The notes under the pieces: generated by a model | The model's database searches: none | The model's input: the letters and a program-made list of their open reading frames with translations, nothing else | Told to the model about the DNA's origin: nothing | Shown here: piece after piece, positions 4,493 through 5,446 of the stretch | Position numbering within the stretch: the stretch's first letter is position 1 | How the letters are laid out: every line of letters starts with the position of its first letter | NCBI GenBank assembly: GCA_023429545.1 | Contig: JAEYUU010000419.1 | Coordinates: 1-5,446, forward strand | DNA: 5,446 bases | Source: Verrucomicrobiota bacterium | GTDB lineage: Bacteria; Verrucomicrobiota; Verrucomicrobiia; Verrucomicrobiales; Verrucomicrobiaceae | Direction of reading: 5' to 3' | Made by a program: the position numbers and the translations under genes

Positions 4493-5446
4493 TCAACCCA
4501 CCGGCGCGAGCACGACTTTCTGCACATCCATGATGGCCTTGCCGCTTTTCGTCTCGGGCTTCACCATCAGGCGATAGGTGCCTGGCTGTGAAATCGTCAC
4601 CTGACCTGCGTCCACCGGAGCCCATTTCTGGAAGCCGCCGGTGTCCTTGACGGTGAAGTTCAGCTTCTGCTCACCAAGCAGCACCGCCACCTTGCTGCCG
4701 CCGCCGGCGCCGCATCCCTGATGCACGGTCACGGCATATTTGCCGGGCTTGGTCACAGTGAACTCCCACTCAGCGAAGTCATCCTTCTCCGTCCAGTAAC
4801 CCAGGCAGTTCTTCTCGGCCTTGGGTTCATAGCGCATGTTCTCGCTCCAGGTGGTGGCATCCTTCGCCAAGAGTTGGAGGGATCCATCTTCCGCGGGCGT
4901 CAGTTCATCCTTGCCCTCCGGCGCAGGCACGAGTGCGACCTCATGCAGGTAGAAGTTCGAGTATCCCATGCCGCCCGGCGTGTAGAGCGCGATCAGCAGA
5001 GGACCAGCCTCCTTCACATAGATTTCACCCACGTAGGTGGAGCTTCTTGCGCCAGAGGTTCCCTTGATTTGCTTTTTAAGGGTGCCGCCCGTTTCCGGGT
5101 TGCTGCCGGCAATCTTTAACTGCACGCCCACAGCGGGAGACTTCAGGGTGTAGGTCACGCGCACGTTGTAGCGGCCCCAGCGCTTGGTTTCCATGGGGAT
5201 GTTGTACTGTTCCCAGTGCGCCATGGGGCTGAACACGCTTTTGTTCTCATCCACATTGAAGGCCACGATGCCCCGTTCTGGCAGGTCCTTCCGCTGAATG
5301 GGATCCCCGTTGCCAAAATCACCGATTCCATTCTCCGCGTGCGCTTTCAGCAGGGCATCCGCCTCCGCGAGGGGATCCTTGGGTGCCTCATCCTCTTTCG
5401 CCGCATCCTTGGCGGTGGCGGCTGCCTCGGCGGCAGGCTTTTCTTC
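4493..5446 (-). CDS. Probable exported protein with Ala/Glu/Lys-rich linker and two beta-sandwich (carbohydrate-binding-like) modules, N-terminus outside window
   Basis: The frame is open from the window edge to the TGA at 4493-4495, giving 317 residues. Residues 1-30 are a low-complexity Ala/Glu/Lys/Pro linker, as often follows a signal peptide or joins extracellular domains. About 60-175 form a first beta-rich module (WGRYNVRVTY, TYVGEIYVKEAG, NFYLHEVALVPA). About 188-316 form a second that resembles galactose-binding or CBM6/35-like sandwiches attached to secreted proteins in Planctomycetes and Verrucomicrobia: LGYWTEKDDFAEWEF, PGKYAVTVHQGCG, VKDTGGFQKW, PGTYRLMVKP, AIMDVQKVVLAP. Cys214 and Cys245 are the only cysteines seen and could form a disulfide outside the cytoplasm. 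The modules share a layout and may be a duplication. No catalytic motif is visible, so this part is probably for binding; an enzyme domain upstream is possible. The GTG at 5266 was rejected as start because coding sequence clearly continues upstream. Ligand and family name are uncertain. Confidence 0.85.
   Translation of the reverse strand, partial: EEKPAAEAAATAKDAAKEDEAPKDPLAEADALLKAHAENGIGDFGNGDPIQRKDLPERGIVAFNVDENKSVFSPMAHWEQYNIPMETKRWGRYNVRVTYTLKSPAVGVQLKIAGSNPETGGTLKKQIKGTSGARSSTYVGEIYVKEAGPLLIALYTPGGMGYSNFYLHEVALVPAPEGKDELTPAEDGSLQLLAKDATTWSENMRYEPKAEKNCLGYWTEKDDFAEWEFTVTKPGKYAVTVHQGCGAGGGSKVAVLLGEQKLNFTVKDTGGFQKWAPVDAGQVTISQPGTYRLMVKPETKSGKAIMDVQKVVLAPVG

Noticed and set aside
5264..5266. 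GTG as the start of the exported-protein gene
   Set aside because: The same frame is open for 60 more codons to the window edge with coding-like codon use and a linker-like composition, so the true start lies outside the window.

Overview
This GC-rich bacterial window holds the 3' part of an arginine biosynthesis cluster on the + strand (argJ-argB-argD-argF), a run of hairpins where transcription converges, and two unrelated genes on the - strand. The protein variants (ArgB with HGGGKAI, ArgD with AKSIGSG, ArgF with GDGDCNVA), the SD-poor starts and the secreted beta-sandwich protein suggest the Planctomycetes-Verrucomicrobia group, most likely Verrucomicrobia. This placement is from remembered family resemblance, not from a search.

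Layout: 1-705 is the C-terminal part of ArgJ, entering just before the self-cleavage site. 706-826 is a gap with weak dyads. 827-1708 is argB. 1709-1836 is a gap with no recognised promoter or operator. 1837-3111 is argD. After 24 bases, 3136-4035 is argF. 4036-4132 lies between converging genes and carries three hairpins, the last with a T-rich tail. 4133-4426 (- strand) encodes a 97-residue protein with three predicted membrane helices and no recognised family. 4427-4492 carries two perfect 7-bp dyads. 4493-5446 (- strand) is the C-terminal 317 residues of a larger, probably exported protein with an Ala/Glu/Lys-rich linker and two beta-sandwich-like modules; its start is outside the window.

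The arg genes form a pathway block. ArgJ recycles the acetyl group from N-acetylornithine to glutamate, ArgB phosphorylates N-acetylglutamate, ArgD transaminates the semialdehyde to N-acetylornithine, and ArgF carbamoylates ornithine to citrulline. argC, argG and argH are not in the window. ArgB carries the N-terminal helix and C-terminal signature of arginine-inhibited kinases, so feedback control is predicted at the enzyme level. No ARG-box-like operator was seen.

Overall this is mostly ordinary housekeeping sequence. I found no defence system, mobile element, CRISPR array or RNA gene. The points most worth a second look are the ArgJ tail beyond the usual C-terminal substrate-binding residue, the non-canonical substrate loop of ArgB, the lack of Shine-Dalgarno sites, the triple hairpin at the convergent junction, and the duplicated-module exported protein.
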